Below, piece by piece: positions 31,151 through 40,553 of a stretch of 64,000 nt of DNA; position 1 is the stretch's first letter; every line of letters starts with the position of its first letter. The position numbers were made by a program, and so were the translations under genes. The notes under the pieces were generated by a model. It was given only the letters and a program-made list of their open reading frames with translations, was not told where the DNA came from and made no database searches. Source of the DNA: Neopusillimonas maritima (lineage in GTDB: Bacteria > Pseudomonadota > Gammaproteobacteria > Burkholderiales > Burkholderiaceae_B); the NCBI RefSeq assembly GCF_003576595.1, contig NZ_NQOU01000001.1, forward strand, positions 870,337 to 934,336, read 5' to 3'.

Positions 31151-33043
31151 ATGTACGTTCTTTACGAAGATAGCGGAAGCTTCAAAGCCGAAAAAATTTT
31201 TTCCGAAAGCGACTCAACCATGCAGGTTGAGTCGGAAAGCGGAAAACGAAGCAAGATAAAGAACGCCACGGTGCTGTTCCGATTCGATTCGCCTGCGCCG
31301 GCCGAATTGCTGCAAAGTGCGCAAGATTTGGCCCAAACCTTCGAGATCGACTTCCTATGGGAGTGCGCACCGCAAGAAGAGTTTAGCGCGGCGGATTTCG
31401 CCCAGGATTATTTTGGTCACCCGCCCACATCGGTGGAAAAGGCGGCTTTGATATTCGCACTGAACAGCGCACCTGCTTATTTTCACCGGCGCGGAAAAGG
31501 CAGTTATCGACCGGCGCCCCCCGATATTCTTGAAGCCGCCCTGGCCGCAATTGAAAAGAAAAAGCGCCAGGCCGAACAACAACAGGAATGGACGGAGCAA
31601 CTGGTGGCCGGGCAACTACCGGAACGCATTGGCGAAGTCGCGTCCACGTTCCTGGTTAAGCCCGACAAGAACACCCTTGAATGGAAAGCTTTTGAGGCTG
31701 CCGTTAAAGAACGCGGCACCACACCTGAACAACTATTGCTCGATGTAGGCGCCTGGCCTCATCCGTTAAAACTGCACCGCGACCGATTTTTTGCGACCCA
31801 CTTTCCCAAAGGCACTCAATTTCAATCTGCAGACATCCCGGAACTCAACCTTGAACTGCCGGAAGCGAACGTCGAGGCCTACTCCATCGACGACATCACC
31901 ACCACTGAAGTGGATGATGCGCTATCGGTTACCCCACTGGGAAATGACCAGGTTCAGATTGGCATTCACATTGCCGCCCCCGGCTTGCTGGTGAAACGAG
32001 ACAATGAGCTGGACCAAATGGCCCGCAAACGCATGTCCACCGTTTACATGCCGGGTCAGAAAATTCCAATGCTCCCAGACGAGATCATTGAAACCTTCTC
32101 ACTGGATGCCGGGCAAAGCCGTCCCGCACTTTCACTGTACGTCACAACCGATTTACGCAGCGGTGAGATTCTGGAAACACAAACCCGGCTGGACCGCATC
32201 ACGGTTAAGGAAAATCTGCGCCACAACTGGCTGGATGCCGACGTAACGGAAGCCGCGCTGGAAGACCCTTCGGCTCCCCTACCTTATGCTCATTGGTTAC
32301 GCCCATTGTGGCAATTTTCCCGCCACTTGAACGCCCAACGCGAGGCGTTGCGAGGCAAGCCCGAAAACAATAATCGGGTTGAGTATATGTTCTACCTTGA
32401 AGGCGAACCCGATGACCCCGGCAGCATCGTAAAACTGACTCCGCGCCAGCGTAACGCGCCGCTTGATCGCCTGGTTGCCGAATACATGATTCTCACCAAC
32501 AATCTGTGGGGCGCCTTCATGGCGCAACACGGCGTACCGGGCATCTATCGCTCTCAACAAGCAGGTCGTGTGCGTATGTCGACCCAAGCCCTGCCGCATG
32601 AAGCCATCGGGGTGCCCCAGTATGCATGGAGCACTTCACCGCTGCGGCGTTACGTCGACCTCGTCAATCAGGGCCAAATCATTGCCGCGGCGGAACATGG
32701 CGTATCAGCCCGCCTGGTCGCGCCTTTCAAACCCAAGGAGGCCGACCTTTTTGCCATTATTGGGGCCTTTGATGCGCAGTACGCGGCCTGGAACGAGTTT
32801 CAGTCGACAATTGAACGCTATTGGTGCATTCGTTGGCTTAAACAGGAAAAACTCACCGAGGTTACTGCCAGTGTTTTGCGCGAAGATCTGGTTCGTTTCG
32901 ATTGCGCTCCTTTTATTACGCGTATTCCCGGTCTGCCGGCGCTTGAAAGAGGCCGCCGGGTTCGCCTTGCACTCACGGGTTTCAATGAGCTGGCACTCGA
33001 TGTAGAGTGCCGGTATATTGAAACGCTCGACACGGAGCAATAA
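31151..33043 (+). CDS. RNase II/RNase R family exoribonuclease (RNB domain)
   Basis: 630 residues. 3'-to-5' exoribonuclease. The RNB catalytic domain starts near residue 235 (AYSIDDITTTEVDDALSV) with its metal-binding Asp residues, continues through GIHIAAPGLLV and MSTVYMPGQKIPMLPDEI, and includes the conserved TSPLRRYVDLVNQGQI. The N-terminal 230 residues are divergent and lack clear cold-shock repeats, and the protein is shorter than RNase R. Precise subtype is therefore open. It follows yqiA by ten bases. Confidence 0.9.
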   Translation: MYVLYEDSGSFKAEKIFSESDSTMQVESESGKRSKIKNATVLFRFDSPAPAELLQSAQDLAQTFEIDFLWECAPQEEFSAADFAQDYFGHPPTSVEKAALIFALNSAPAYFHRRGKGSYRPAPPDILEAALAAIEKKKRQAEQQQEWTEQLVAGQLPERIGEVASTFLVKPDKNTLEWKAFEAAVKERGTTPEQLLLDVGAWPHPLKLHRDRFFATHFPKGTQFQSADIPELNLELPEANVEAYSIDDITTTEVDDALSVTPLGNDQVQIGIHIAAPGLLVKRDNELDQMARKRMSTVYMPGQKIPMLPDEIIETFSLDAGQSRPALSLYVTTDLRSGEILETQTRLDRITVKENLRHNWLDADVTEAALEDPSAPLPYAHWLRPLWQFSRHLNAQREALRGKPENNNRVEYMFYLEGEPDDPGSIVKLTPRQRNAPLDRLVAEYMILTNNLWGAFMAQHGVPGIYRSQQAGRVRMSTQALPHEAIGVPQYAWSTSPLRRYVDLVNQGQIIAAAEHGVSARLVAPFKPKEADLFAIIGAFDAQYAAWNEFQSTIERYWCIRWLKQEKLTEVTASVLREDLVRFDCAPFITRIPGLPALERGRRVRLALTGFNELALDVECRYIETLDTEQ

Positions 33044-33045
33044 CG

Positions 33046-33903
33046 GTGCAACAAACCCCCGACAACAATTTCTATCTGGTTATCGGGCTAATCGCTTCCC
33101 TATGTTTACATGGGGCGGCCTTGTTGCTGACATTTTCAAACCTTGCTCCAAATACCCGCATGCCGGTCAGCTCACTTGAAGTCACGTTGGTTAACACGCG
33201 CACCGAGGCCGAGCCGGCCAATGCACAAATACTGGCCCAACAAAACCTGAATGCCGGCGGCAACGACACAGGCGAAACTTATGCCTCTTCGCCATTGCCT
33301 CGCACCCAGGAAAATGAAGTTAATGAAATTATTCTGGAGGCACTGCGCAAACGACAGGCGGAGCTGGAGTCTGAGCAAGAGCAGCTACTGACGCAATTAA
33401 TTTCAGAAACCACCACAGCCGAGCCACGCCTGCGGCCGGAACTTTTCCAGGAATCTCCCGACCCGGGCAGCGACGACTTGAATCGCGATGCCCAGGTACT
33501 TAACGCCAGAATTGCTGCGTTAAAAGCCCGTATCGAGGCTTATAACAGCCGGCCACGGCAACAGTTTGTTGGGCCGGCGGCACAACGCGCAGCTTATGCA
33601 CAATATGTCGAAGCCTGGCGCCTGAAAATCGAGCAAATCGGCACAGAGCATTATCCGCAGGAAGCACGTGGGCGTATCTATGGCTCGTTACAGCTCACCG
33701 TGTATATTGACCGCGACGGCACACTGCGAAATGTTGAAATCAACCAGCCCTCTTCGGAACCCGTTCTGAACTCAGCCGCACGGCGCATCGTACAACTGGC
33801 GGCACCATTCCCCCCTCTGCCCCCCGAGGTGGCAGCGGAAACCGATATTCTGGCCATTACCCGAACCTGGCATTTCACCAACAACGAGTTAACCACCCAA
33901 TGA
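33046..33903 (+). CDS. TonB-like energy transducer protein
   Basis: 285 residues, starting at a GTG (33046) two bases after the RNase stop. One N-terminal membrane segment (FYLVIGLIASLCLHGAALLLTF), a long acidic/glutamine-rich periplasmic linker with coiled-coil character, and a C-terminal TonB domain. That domain includes YPQEARGRIYGSLQLTVYIDRDGTLRNVEINQPSSEPVLNSAA. No exbB or exbD is adjacent. The linker is not the usual Pro-Lys type, so the role may be in envelope structure rather than receptor energisation. Overlaps aroE by four bases (ATGA). Confidence 0.85.
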   Translation: MQQTPDNNFYLVIGLIASLCLHGAALLLTFSNLAPNTRMPVSSLEVTLVNTRTEAEPANAQILAQQNLNAGGNDTGETYASSPLPRTQENEVNEIILEALRKRQAELESEQEQLLTQLISETTTAEPRLRPELFQESPDPGSDDLNRDAQVLNARIAALKARIEAYNSRPRQQFVGPAAQRAAYAQYVEAWRLKIEQIGTEHYPQEARGRIYGSLQLTVYIDRDGTLRNVEINQPSSEPVLNSAARRIVQLAAPFPPLPPEVAAETDILAITRTWHFTNNELTTQ

Positions 33904-34766
33904 CGCCCAACCAGCAAAACCATTCGAAAGTAAAGCGCTTTGCGGTCATAGGCAACCCTGTTGCACACAGCAAATCACCGCAAATTCATGCGGCCTTCGC
34001 CAAGCAAACCGGTATTCAATTGCAATACGATCTCTTGCCGACACCTATCGAGGCATTCGAGTCTGTTGTTGAACGGTTTTTTGCCGAAGGAGGCAGCGGA
34101 TTGAACGTAACGGTACCATTCAAGGAAAGGGCATGGACCATGGCGCAAGGCGGTTTAACCGAACGGGCAAGAGTTGCCGGCGCCGTTAACACACTTTGGT
34201 GGGGAGACGCCCGCTTGCATGGTTGCAATACCGATGGGGTTGGCTTGCTGGCCGACCTCCATCGCCTGGGCGTTGACGTTAAAGGACACGACGTATTGCT
34301 GTTGGGCGCCGGGGGAGCCGCCAGGGGTGCGTGCGCACCCTTATTAGAAGCCGGTTGTACACGACTGCACATCGTTAACCGCACAGAACAACGGGCCACT
34401 GAACTGCATCAACATATCGCGCGGGAACTGCCCCACTATGCGGCGCGGCTATCTTCAGGGGGCCTCAACCAGGCGCAGGGGCGTTGGCCGATTGTCATCA
34501 ACGCCACATCCAGCAGCATCAGCCAGGCGGCACCCAACCTGCCCGGCATGCAATACATGCCGGGCGCACTGGCTTACGACATGTTCTACGCCGCACATGA
34601 CACGGCATTTCTGCAAGCGGCAAAGGCAGCGGGAGCCGACCGGACAGCCGATGGTTTGGGCATGTTGGTGGGCCAGGCGGCGGCGGGATTCGCTATTTGG
34701 CACGGCGTCACGCCGGAGATTGAACCTGTCTTAACCATGCTGCGGGCTCAACTGAGCCACAGCTGA
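33900..34766 (+). CDS. aroE: Shikimate dehydrogenase
   Basis: 288 residues. NADPH-dependent reduction of 3-dehydroshikimate. Seen: AVIGNPVAHSKSPQIHAAFA (shikimate binding), NVTVPFKERAW with the catalytic Lys, NTDGVGLLADL with the catalytic Asp, LLGAGGAARGA (nucleotide loop) and the C-terminal GLGMLVGQAAAGFAIWHG. Start is coupled to the TonB-like gene. Confidence 0.97.
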   Translation: MTPNQQNHSKVKRFAVIGNPVAHSKSPQIHAAFAKQTGIQLQYDLLPTPIEAFESVVERFFAEGGSGLNVTVPFKERAWTMAQGGLTERARVAGAVNTLWWGDARLHGCNTDGVGLLADLHRLGVDVKGHDVLLLGAGGAARGACAPLLEAGCTRLHIVNRTEQRATELHQHIARELPHYAARLSSGGLNQAQGRWPIVINATSSSISQAAPNLPGMQYMPGALAYDMFYAAHDTAFLQAAKAAGADRTADGLGMLVGQAAAGFAIWHGVTPEIEPVLTMLRAQLSHS

Positions 34767-34787
34767 CAACACGCGCCGGAGCCCCTG

Positions 34788-35498
34788 ATGAGCAGATCAA
34801 AAAGCAAGCTGATCGGCATCGTGCTACTGGCAGGCCTTTTCGCGTTCCTGCTTTACCAATTTGGCTTGTTCGTCATGGTGATCTGGTTAAAATTCCACAA
34901 CCCAAGCACCAGTGCTTTCATGCGCAACACCCTGACGCAATTACAAGCAGAACAGGCGAATGCACAAATTATTCACACCTGGGTTCCGTACGACAAAATA
35001 AGCACAAACCTGAAACGTGCAGTCGTGGCCGCTGAAGACTCGAACTTCATTAACCACAGCGGGGTGGAATGGGAAGCCATACAACGCGCCTGGGAATACA
35101 ATATGCGCATGTCGGAGTCCGGTTCGGAACGCGTACGAGGCGGCTCAACCATTACCCAGCAACTGGCTAAAAACCTGTTCCTGTCCAGTGATCGCTCATA
35201 CTGGCGCAAGGCACAGGAGTTGCTCCTGACTTTCATGCTGGAAGCCGTTCTAAGCAAACAACGCATTCTTGAGCTGTATCTGAATATTGCCCAGTGGGGC
35301 AAAAACGTTTTTGGCGCCCAGGCAGCAGCTGAACATTACTTTAAGCGTCATGCTTCACAGCTGAACGCCGCACAATCGGCACGGCTGGCCGCCATGCTGC
35401 CTAATCCGGCTTACTATGACAAACGTGGCAATACCCGTTATTTGCAGTCGCGCACCCGCACCCTGCTGCAACGCATGCGAATGGTTGAGGTGCCTTGA
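34788..35498 (+). CDS. mtgA: Monofunctional biosynthetic peptidoglycan transglycosylase
   Basis: 236 residues. Polymerises lipid II glycan strands. An N-terminal membrane anchor (LIGIVLLAGLFAFLLYQFGLFVMVIWL) precedes a GT51 domain with RAVVAAEDSNFINHSGVEWEAI (catalytic Glu) and RGGSTITQQLAKNLFLSSDRSYWRKAQE. 21 bases after aroE. No transpeptidase domain, so it is the monofunctional type. Confidence 0.97.
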   Translation: MSRSKSKLIGIVLLAGLFAFLLYQFGLFVMVIWLKFHNPSTSAFMRNTLTQLQAEQANAQIIHTWVPYDKISTNLKRAVVAAEDSNFINHSGVEWEAIQRAWEYNMRMSESGSERVRGGSTITQQLAKNLFLSSDRSYWRKAQELLLTFMLEAVLSKQRILELYLNIAQWGKNVFGAQAAAEHYFKRHASQLNAAQSARLAAMLPNPAYYDKRGNTRYLQSRTRTLLQRMRMVEVP

Positions 35499-35600
35499 GC
35501 CACCATTTTTCCCGCTAACCCTTAAAGCCGACGCAATAGAACGCACAGAAGTCACCGCCGTTTGTTAAGCTTACGCCTGTTCCAGCCTTACTTTTTTTTC

Positions 35601-36779
35601 ATGCGCACTGCACGCCGTTACCTTGCCAAAGAAATCTATCGGTCCAGCATCGTTGTTTTGCTGGCTCTGCTAGGCCTGTTTACATTCTTCGCGCTTATTG
35701 AAGAACTGGACAACGTCGGCACCAAGCTCACATTGCTCGACCTGTTCTATCTTCAGGCCTTGCAAATGCCAACCCGGTTATACGAGCTTTTACCGATTGG
35801 ATTGTTAATCGGCGCCATTCTCGCGCTGGCCAGTCTGGCTCAACGCAATGAACTTGTCATCTTGCGGGTATCAGGGGTCAGCGGTATGAAGTTGCTGCGT
35901 ATGCTCTGGATTATCACCATCCCGTGGGTCGTAGCCGCATTTTTCCTTTCCGAGATCGTCACCCCCGCCGCGGAAATCAAAGCCAGCGAAGCCACCTTAC
36001 AGCTCATGGGGCGCGCTGGTGGCGGACGGTTAAACAGTGGCTACTGGTTCAAGGAAGAAGCGCCAAACCAGGGCACCCGGATTATCAATATTTCCGAACT
36101 CAAACCCAATGGTGGTGTGGCCGGCATTACCCTGTACGAATTCTACGAAGGTCAGGAACTGGTCCGCTTCTCACAAGCCAAGCAAGGCTATTTTCAGAAT
36201 GGCTCGCTTGTAATGGAAGAGGTCGCCGAAACGCAAATTAGCGAAAACGCCATGAGTGCGCTGGATGACGCAACCGCACCCGAACAACCCTTAACCACGC
36301 TGGAAACAGTTCCTGAACGCACGATCACGACCAGCTTGACGCCGGAACGCCTGATCGCCCGTATCCTGACCCCGGAACGCATGTCAATTGCCGTACTGAA
36401 TGATTATATTGCCTACCTTGAAGCCAACAATCTTCAAACCGACCGCCAAATCGTTGCACTGTGGCGCAAGCTTGCCTACCCTTTCACGCTTTTGGTCATG
36501 ATCACCATTGCCGCTCCAATCGGATTTATGCAAACACGGCGAGGCGGGGTCGGCGGCAAAGTGTTTATTGGCATTTTGCTCGGCGTCGGCTTTTTCATGG
36601 TGAACCAGCTTGCCCTGAATGTGGGCATGCTAAGCCGCTGGTCTCCGTGGGTAACGGCGTTGGTTCCCAATATTGCCGCCCTGCTGCTGGCATTGGCGAC
36701 GCTTATCTACATGGAAAACAAACATCAGGTCCAGCGCTTTGTGCGCACACGTGGACCATGGAATAAATCGGCAACATGA
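35601..36779 (+). CDS. lptG: Lipopolysaccharide export ABC transporter permease LptG
   Basis: 392 residues from the ATG at 35601. Inner-membrane permease of the LptB2FG complex that extracts LPS. N-terminus [40 protein letters not shown] is characteristic of LptG rather than LptF. Six membrane segments flank a periplasmic beta-jellyroll domain (about residues 125-280). The last four helices lie in the C-terminal third. The usual partner lptF is not adjacent: the neighbours are mtgA and apaH. Overlaps apaH by four bases. Confidence 0.93.
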   Translation: MRTARRYLAKEIYRSSIVVLLALLGLFTFFALIEELDNVGTKLTLLDLFYLQALQMPTRLYELLPIGLLIGAILALASLAQRNELVILRVSGVSGMKLLRMLWIITIPWVVAAFFLSEIVTPAAEIKASEATLQLMGRAGGGRLNSGYWFKEEAPNQGTRIINISELKPNGGVAGITLYEFYEGQELVRFSQAKQGYFQNGSLVMEEVAETQISENAMSALDDATAPEQPLTTLETVPERTITTSLTPERLIARILTPERMSIAVLNDYIAYLEANNLQTDRQIVALWRKLAYPFTLLVMITIAAPIGFMQTRRGGVGGKVFIGILLGVGFFMVNQLALNVGMLSRWSPWVTALVPNIAALLLALATLIYMENKHQVQRFVRTRGPWNKSAT

Positions 36780-37636
36780 GTCTCACCCCCGCTTCCCCCC
36801 TTGCGCCCCCAACCTGGGTCATCGGCGATATTCAAGGATGCTGTTCGGCCCTGGACCAATTACTTGAACACCCGGCAGTCGTTGCCGACAACGGCGCACG
36901 CTTCTGGTTCGCCGGCGACATTGTAAATCGCGGCCCGCGCTCACTTGATACCGTACGTCGTATTATGGGCATGGGCAACAAGGCCGTCACCGTTTTGGGC
37001 AATCACGACCTGAACTTGCTTGCAGTCGCCGCGGGCGTGCGCAAACCTGGAAAATCCGACACCATCGCCGACATTCTCGGGGCGCCCGACGCCGACGAGA
37101 TTATTGAATGGCTGCGTCATCGACCGATGGCCCACTATGAACAAAACCATTTGCTTGTTCATGCGGGCGTACTGGCACCATGGACGCTAAAACAAACCAT
37201 GGCATTGGCTGCCGAAGTGGAACATGCGTTGCAGTCCAGACATTGGCGGCAACACCTTGAAAAAATGTATGGCAACGAGCCCGATCGCTGGCGCGACGGC
37301 CTTGGGCCAAACAAACGTCTGCGTATTGTGATTAACGCACTCACGCGCATACGCATGTGTGACGTTAAAGGGCGCATGGATTTATCATATAAAAACGCGC
37401 CGGGCAGCGAAGCACCCGACTACCTGATGCCTTGGTTCGATGTTCCCGACCGGGCCACACAAAACACAACCATTGTCTTTGGCCATTGGTCTACGCTCGG
37501 GCTCATGATTCGCCCGGACGCAATTTGCCTGGATACAGGATGCGTTTGGGGCGGCAAACTGACAGCACTGCGTTTAAGTGATCGCAAACTGGTTCAGATT
37601 GACTGCATCAGCCACCAAACACCAGGCTCCGCTTAA
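36776..37636 (+). CDS. apaH: Symmetrical bis(5'-nucleosyl)-tetraphosphatase
   Basis: 286 residues. Hydrolyses Ap4A to two ADP and can remove Np4 caps from RNA. Metallophosphatase motifs are intact: [40 protein letters not shown], and FGHWSTLG near the C-terminus followed by [14 protein letters not shown]. Start coupled to lptG (ATGA). Converges on plsC. Confidence 0.97.
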   Translation: MSLTPASPLAPPTWVIGDIQGCCSALDQLLEHPAVVADNGARFWFAGDIVNRGPRSLDTVRRIMGMGNKAVTVLGNHDLNLLAVAAGVRKPGKSDTIADILGAPDADEIIEWLRHRPMAHYEQNHLLVHAGVLAPWTLKQTMALAAEVEHALQSRHWRQHLEKMYGNEPDRWRDGLGPNKRLRIVINALTRIRMCDVKGRMDLSYKNAPGSEAPDYLMPWFDVPDRATQNTTIVFGHWSTLGLMIRPDAICLDTGCVWGGKLTALRLSDRKLVQIDCISHQTPGSA

Positions 37637-37668
37637 AGCCACAGCCGGCCGTGCTCAGCTTGATCTCA

Positions 37669-38445
37669 TTAAGCGGCCAAAGGTTCCTCTTGGGCCGCAG
37701 GCTCCAAGTCTCGCATCACAGCCGAGCGAATTTGCTCCCGCACATAATCGGCAACCTTTGCACGCCCGCCTTCATATTGTTCAACCGGGACAGGCGGCAT
37801 GAACTCGACCTCGACCATCGCACCGGTTGTACCTAATAAAACCCATAAATTGTGAAGCAGGCTTTCATTGCCCACGAAAGCCAGATAATCGCTACGACGG
37901 CCTTTGTGAAAGAATCGCAAGGCAACAGGTTGGATCGTAATACCGGCCCGAACCGGTGGCTCAAACAAACTGCTATGAAAGGGCAAAACGTCAAAACCTC
38001 GGCTGGTTGTCCCCTCCGCGAATAGCCCGATCACCATGTTATGGTCAAACAACTTTTGCATATCGGTGCCTACCTGACGCACCGAGTTTCGTTGACTGCG
38101 ATTCACAAAAATTGTGCCAACCTTGGCAACCAGCCAGCCAATAACCGGCCAATCACGGATTTCACTTTTGGCGATAAATGCGACACACCGCACACTGGCC
38201 AACACATAAATATCGATCCAGGAAACATGGTTGGCCACCCAAAGCGCCGAACCTTGAAGTGTTGGCTTGCCCAGGACGTTTATTTTTACGCCGCACAAAA
38301 ACATCAGGGCTCTGGACCAATGATGATTCATCGCATTGCGCACTTCCACCGAAACGAATGGATAAATCAGTGCAACGCAAACCAGACATGAAATAAGCCA
38401 GATTAAAACCAGCGGAAACCGGATCGAAAACAGAATCAAACGCAA
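37669..38445 (-). CDS. plsC: 1-acyl-sn-glycerol-3-phosphate acyltransferase family protein
   Basis: 258 residues. Lysophospholipid acyltransferase, making phosphatidic acid. An N-terminal hydrophobic segment (LILFSIRFPLVLIWLISCLVCVALIYPF) is followed by acyltransferase motifs: NHVSWIDIYVL (the HX4D catalytic pair), FVNRSQRNS, and LFAEGTTSRG. Start is TTG at 38445, supported by AGAGG seven bases upstream. Last gene of the yqgE-ruvX-plsC string. Confidence 0.9.
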   Translation of the reverse strand: MRLILFSIRFPLVLIWLISCLVCVALIYPFVSVEVRNAMNHHWSRALMFLCGVKINVLGKPTLQGSALWVANHVSWIDIYVLASVRCVAFIAKSEIRDWPVIGWLVAKVGTIFVNRSQRNSVRQVGTDMQKLFDHNMVIGLFAEGTTSRGFDVLPFHSSLFEPPVRAGITIQPVALRFFHKGRRSDYLAFVGNESLLHNLWVLLGTTGAMVEVEFMPPVPVEQYEGGRAKVADYVREQIRSAVMRDLEPAAQEEPLAA

Positions 38446-38454
38446 AACGACCTC

Positions 38455-38859
38455 TTATTCAAGCGAACCCAGCGCATCAAGATAGCGCTGCAAGATAACT
38501 GCGGCAGCCATGGCGTCGTCGGGGGCATGACTACCCAGCAAATCTTGCGCCTCAAGGCTGGAACCCCTCTCATCAACCAACTGCACATCAATACCAAAGC
38601 GCCCATTCAACTGATTGGCAAACCGCCTGCAAGCTCGCGACGCCTCTTGTTCCAAACCGTCAATTGTAAGCGGCAAACCAACAACCAGTTGATCCGGCTG
38701 CCACTCTTTAAGCAAAGCGGCAACCTGATTGAAACGCTCAACCCGTGTTTTTGGAAACAATATCGTGAGCGGACGGGCCTGGCGGGTGAGGCTGTTGCCG
38801 ACCGCCACGCCAATCTTCTTCTGCCCAAAATCAAATGCCAGCAAAACCTTGTCAGGCAT
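38455..38859 (-). CDS. ruvX: RuvX/YqgF, RNase H-like nuclease in rRNA processing
   Basis: 134 residues. RNase H fold with AFDFGQKKIGVAVGN at the N-terminus (first catalytic Asp), VVGLPLTIDGLEQEAS in the middle, VQLVDERGSSLEAQ (catalytic Glu) and HAPDDAMAAAVILQRYL (last Asp). Known in E. coli for 16S pre-rRNA 5' processing; also called a putative Holliday junction resolvase. It overlaps the yqgE stop by eight bases, a conserved pairing. Confidence 0.96.
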   Translation of the reverse strand: MPDKVLLAFDFGQKKIGVAVGNSLTRQARPLTILFPKTRVERFNQVAALLKEWQPDQLVVGLPLTIDGLEQEASRACRRFANQLNGRFGIDVQLVDERGSSLEAQDLLGSHAPDDAMAAAVILQRYLDALGSLE

Positions 38860-39442
38860 GCCCCGCTACACCCGTAAGCATCGACGAGTGAATTCCCAAG
38901 GCGCCCAGCGCGGCTTCGTAACGCCCCTCGTAAGGCATATCGAAAATAATCGATGGGGCGGCCTCGACATTCAACCAGGCATTCTGGGCAAGTTCGCTTT
39001 CAAGCTGGCCGGTGCCCCAACCTGCATAACCCAAGGTCACCAAAAACTGTTCAGGCCCTTCACCTTTGGCGATGTCTTCAAGTACATCGCGCGAAGTCGT
39101 GAGCTGGAAATCGCCCAAATCGATGGTTGACGCATAGGTTTTATTGCCTGCCGTGTGCAAGACAAAACCACGGTCGGTATGCACCGGCCCACCGTGATAA
39201 ACAGCCTGTGCTGCAACCGCTTCGACGCCGGGTTCCACTTGCAGATCAAGCCGCTCCAGCATGTCGGCCACCGTAATATCGCTGGGTCGGTTCACAATCA
39301 AGCCCAACGCGCCTTCCGTGTTGTGTTCACATAAAAACACCACACTGTGCGCCCACTCACCCATATCCATGCCTGGCATTGCCAGCAGGAATTGTTTGGA
39401 CAAGTCGACGCTCAGTTCATTATTAAGTTGTATCGATGCCAT
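38852..39442 (-). CDS. YqgE/AlgH family protein
   Basis: 196 residues, standard length. Seen: LSKQFLLAMPGMDMGEWAHSVVFLCEHNTEGALGLIVNRP at the N-terminus and LGYAGWGTGQLESELAQNAWL near the C-terminus, both diagnostic. Function is not biochemically defined, though the family is almost always next to ruvX as here. AGGAGG precedes the ATG. Confidence 0.95.
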   Translation of the reverse strand: MASIQLNNELSVDLSKQFLLAMPGMDMGEWAHSVVFLCEHNTEGALGLIVNRPSDITVADMLERLDLQVEPGVEAVAAQAVYHGGPVHTDRGFVLHTAGNKTYASTIDLGDFQLTTSRDVLEDIAKGEGPEQFLVTLGYAGWGTGQLESELAQNAWLNVEAAPSIIFDMPYEGRYEAALGALGIHSSMLTGVAGHA

Positions 39443-39482
39443 GACTCGCCCTCCTGGACAGTTTAAAGTTCCATCATTACGT

Positions 39483-39647
39483 TTAGACTTCCATCATTTC
39501 AAAATCTTCCTTACGCGCCCCACATTCGGGACAGACCCAGTTGGGCGGAACATCTTCCCAACGCGTGCCCGGCGCAATCCCCTCTTCAGGCAACCCAGCC
39601 TCCTCATCATATATCCAACCGCAGATTAGGCACATCCATGTACGCAT
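39483..39647 (-). CDS. Rubredoxin (54 residues)
   Basis: A small gene read by hand. The product starts MRTWMCLICGWIYDEEAG, contains GIAPGTRWEDVP and ends WVCPECGARKEDFEMMEV. The two CxxC-G knuckles (CLICG and CPECG) are the four iron ligands, and the spacing and length are exactly those of rubredoxin. Small one-electron carrier in the cytoplasm; the partner is unknown here. 40 bases upstream of yqgE on the same strand and divergent from the ThiD-like gene. Confidence 0.95.
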   Translation of the reverse strand: MRTWMCLICGWIYDEEAGLPEEGIAPGTRWEDVPPNWVCPECGARKEDFEMMEV

Positions 39648-39755
39648 AACTTTTGTTACTCACTGAAAATTTCGTTTGGTCCACCAACAAGCGGAACCGT
39701 TCCTATAGAATGGGGTCAATTTTACTTATCGCAATAGTAAAGCGTTTTTTGATTC

Positions 39756-40553
39756 GTGTTTGAAACCTCGCCCCCTCTCGTCCTTCTGTACGGCCCCTTC
39801 GACCCAAGCGGGTCGGGTTGCCTGCCCGCCGATGCTATTACCTGTAGCACGCTCGGTGCGCACGCGCTTAGTACGGTAACTGCACTGCACGTACAAGACA
39901 CCGCCAACATCGAGGAGATTCACGCCATTACGGCGGAACTCATTGATGACCAGGCGCGTTGCCTTCTGGAAGACATGCATGTGCAAGCCATCAAAGCAGG
40001 TCCACTGTACACCACTGACTCAGTGCGCGTATTGGCCCAGATAGCCGCCGACTATCCCAATGTGCCTCTGTTACTGCAGTTACATACCGCTCCGCAGGCA
40101 TTGCAAAGTGACGATTTCGACCCCGACGAAGCCATTAACGCCACATTTGAGCTTTTATTACCCCAAGCCGACTTGATACTGGTCGACAACAGTGTATTGA
40201 CACAATGGGTTGCCGATGGCCTGCTACCCCGTCGTAGCACGACACCCGCCAAAACACTTATGCAATTTGGAGCAAAATGGGTACTCACCACCGGCACTGA
40301 GTTACGCCCGGGACAACGAGCTTATGTTTTGCACGGCCCGGAGCAAACTTTAATTAACTGGCCCTGGACACCCCCCACTTCCCGGGTCAGCCATCAGAAT
40401 GGTCCGCTCGCCTGCGCACTGACCGTTGAACTTGCCCGCGGTCGCGCAGTACCCGACGCAACGGAATCGGCACTAAAATTGGCACTGCCATTAACCGGCC
40501 GCGCATTCCGGCCTGGTATGGGTGCACAAATTTTTAATCGCTCGACACCATGA
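39756..40553 (+). CDS. ThiD-like (HMP-P kinase fold) protein with altered active-site loop
   Basis: 265 residues, GTG start at 39756. Ribokinase-type fold aligned with hydroxymethylpyrimidine (phosphate) kinase ThiD: FDPSGSGCLPADAITCSTLGAHALSTVTALHVQDT matches the ThiD N-terminus, and AIKAGPLYTTDSV the second conserved block. The catalytic loop that in ThiD reads HGTGCTL here reads HQNGPLA (residues 213-219), so the catalytic Cys and the GTG anion hole are missing. It sits directly upstream of and coupled to thiE (ATGA), the position of thiD in relatives. It may be inactive, altered in activity, or regulatory. No TPP riboswitch was seen upstream (39648-39755). Confidence 0.78.
   Translation: MFETSPPLVLLYGPFDPSGSGCLPADAITCSTLGAHALSTVTALHVQDTANIEEIHAITAELIDDQARCLLEDMHVQAIKAGPLYTTDSVRVLAQIAADYPNVPLLLQLHTAPQALQSDDFDPDEAINATFELLLPQADLILVDNSVLTQWVADGLLPRRSTTPAKTLMQFGAKWVLTTGTELRPGQRAYVLHGPEQTLINWPWTPPTSRVSHQNGPLACALTVELARGRAVPDATESALKLALPLTGRAFRPGMGAQIFNRSTP

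Noticed and set aside
39462-39500. Repeated TTCCATCATT between yqgE and the rubredoxin gene
   Set aside because: Ten-base direct repeat at the 3' end of rubredoxin; too short and without further structure to be called a functional element.
39648-39755. Possible TPP riboswitch upstream of the ThiD-like/thiE genes
   Set aside because: No CUGAGA-type conserved element or thi-box pairing was found in the 108-bp spacer.
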